Positions 62,635-64,000 of a stretch of DNA of 64,000 nt are shown here, piece by piece. This DNA is from Globisporangium splendens (taxonomy: Eukaryota > Oomycota > Peronosporomycetes > Pythiales > Pythiaceae). The notes beneath the pieces were generated by a model. It was not told the DNA's origin, searched no databases, and saw only the letters and a program-made list of their open reading frames with translations. Position 1 is the stretch's first letter; every line of letters begins with the position of its first letter. The translations under genes and the position numbers were made by a program. Location: assembly GCA_006386115.1 (NCBI GenBank), contig VFIW01000006.1, positions 1,384,706 to 1,448,705 on the forward strand, written 5' to 3'.

Positions 62635-63924
62635 CTACAGCAGCACCGAGTCGTCGCCGGTACTGCTGTCGTCGCCGAGCACGCGGTCCGTCGCTAGAAA
62701 CTCCAGCTCAGCCGCATTCATCACCATGGCGCGATGCGGGAGCAGCGCCATCGTTGGGAGCACCCAGTCGCGCTTGCGGTCACCAAACACGGCGCGAAAG
62801 TTCTCGCGCCACCCGAGGCTGAAGGGCGACGCGCGGCCGTAGATGTGGAAATCGATCGTCGTCGAGCCATTTAGCAGTAGGTACGAGTGCACGACGACGA
62901 ACATGAGCAGACTCAGCGAGAGCGATCCCGCGAGCACGAATGCGATGAGCCCCACCAGCGACAGCTCGGATTCCTCACTCGTGGGCGACGGAGCCATGAT
63001 GGACCGCTGGAAAGGCGCGAACAGCGCGATCACAACCATGAGAAGCGCAAGGAACGCGTACACGACAAACTGGAGGAAATACTTGTAGTTCTGCTCGCCG
63101 ACGCAATTCGCGACCCACGGACAGTGGTGGTCTACACGTGCATACAGGGGACACCACAGAGTATCAGCACCTTGGTTGTGTGCATCGTTACGCCATCGTA
63201 GAGGGCAAACGTACCCATTTTCAGCACGCATTTGTTGCAGAAGCTGCAGTGGTGCGCGCGGAACGGCTTCATCTGCTTGCAGCGGCGACACGACGGCAGG
63301 CGCAGACTGCTCTGGCGTATGCTGTTGGTGTGGCCGCGGTCTTCCTCCATGGCGTCCTGGAACGCGTCGTCCATGCGCTCAAGCACATGCGCAGTCACAT
63401 ACCCAGGGTCTATCCACATACGCAATAAGCAAGCACTATCAGCCGTCTCCCTCCATTAATCACATACCAGACACAGATGCCCTTATATGTTACCTGTCGT
63501 GACGACTTTGTAATACGCAACGCCCATACACCCGACAAAGAAATGGAACACGATGGCTTCGAGCAGGTACAGCAGCGGCGCGAACGGGTCTGACGAATTT
63601 GCCGAGTTCTGCGCGCCAGGTAGCCAGTGCACACTCATGAAGACGTAGTACTCGACGCACACGATCGCGAGCACGAGCAGCACGGGCAGCACCGACACGG
63701 CGCGGATCAGCGAGCTGTCATAACGACGACCAAAAGAATGAAAGGAGACATGCTCATTAGAACTGAGGGAGAGACATGCGCACGTGCAGCCAAATGGGGA
63801 GGAGCCGTCACTATACAAACAGGTGAGCGTGTGCGTGTGTGTGTGTGCCGTGTATGTGCACAGAGCCTGTGGGCATACTGCAGCGCTCTTATGCAGCGAC
63901 GCACCTCTCATGAACGCGCAGCAT
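62635..63924 (-). CDS. DHHC-type protein S-palmitoyltransferase
   Basis: Exons 63924-63905, 63714-63494, 63409-63215 and 63131-62635 sum to 310 residues. Two N-terminal TM helices ([38 protein letters not shown]) lead to DPGYVT and the Cys-rich domain [21 protein letters not shown], continuing across an intron into [19 protein letters not shown], with two more TM helices after it. The catalytic Cys is in DHHC. A TTxE-like motif is not obvious; TTIDF stands near that site. The enzyme attaches palmitate to proteins at Golgi or plasma membrane. The first exon (20 bases, MLRVHE plus two bases) is inferred from phase and a GTGCGT donor and is the weakest part. Confidence 0.5.
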
Positions 63925-64000
63925 TGTGGGTTCCTCCCTGCTTTTCTCGTCTTGGTTGTTGTAAAATGCACACATGCAATCCTCTCTATTTGCATCGTTT

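Noticed and set aside
1..64000. tRNA, rRNA, CRISPR arrays, bacterial operons or horizontally acquired islands
   Set aside because: No cloverleaf-like sequences, spaced repeats or clusters of intron-free same-strand genes were seen; single-exon genes are scattered among spliced ones. A tRNA scan would be decisive.

Overview
The window reads as nuclear DNA of an oomycete (Phytophthora/Pythium-type water mould). This is an inference. It rests on compact protein-coding genes with short GT-AG introns (most 70-110 bp, extremes 47 and about 190), donors mostly GTACGT, GTGCGT or GTAAGT, a near-perfect oomycete initiator (GCTCATTCC plus pyrimidines) upstream of eIF5A, and architectures typical of the group: a kinase fused to an EF-hand and two cyclic-nucleotide-binding domains, a tandem two-repeat CNG-type channel, and a secreted lipoxygenase. 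I see no CRISPR array, tRNA, rRNA, intact transposon or virus.

Layout. 1-8.1 kb: 3' part of a ZSWIM3/FAR1-like gene, a head-to-head pair of small paralogs (one with a nonsense codon), a SERINC gene with a nonsense codon, and the GPI-anchor enzyme PIGG/GPI7. 8.4-16.7 kb: eIF5A, ADF/cofilin, a PHD-ePHD chromatin reader and an eight-exon gamma-butyrobetaine-type dioxygenase. 17.2-23.1 kb: a roughly 0.49-kb nearly identical inverted repeat, each arm carrying the same 127-aa gene, flanking trehalose-phosphatase, RIB7 and mitochondrial bL32. 24-34 kb: a helicase-less Dicer/Drosha-like double RNase III, an RBM22-type splicing factor without its RRM, IBA57, proteasome inhibitor PI31 and a TPR protein. 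34.1-41.4 kb: a UBC-like/PH-like gene, a mitochondrial-type protein, a GCLM-like gene with a nonsense codon, and the kinase-EF-CNB fusion. 41.6-47.1 kb: a degenerate region, a lipoxygenase remnant, the intact secreted lipoxygenase and an unknown ORF. 47.3-58.4 kb: mitochondrial MsrB, SRP54, the tandem channel (frameshifted) and APC4. 58.7-64 kb: an amine oxidase, a GH5-type glucanase, a second MsrB (frameshifted) and a DHHC palmitoyltransferase.

Most genes are single-copy housekeeping functions in unrelated pathways: GPI anchors, translation, riboflavin, Fe-S assembly, RNA silencing, splicing, SRP, APC/C. Order gives little functional grouping, though two MsrB genes and a GCLM-like gene share a thiol/redox theme. 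The striking aspect is the number of disabled or recently duplicated loci: in-frame stops in the SERINC, GCLM-like and small-paralog genes, single-base frameshifts in the channel and second MsrB, a lipoxygenase fragment, and the inverted duplicate. Some could be assembly errors, so each should be checked against reads. Exon limits come from splice-site and reading-frame consistency; nearly all multi-exon models sum to a multiple of three.
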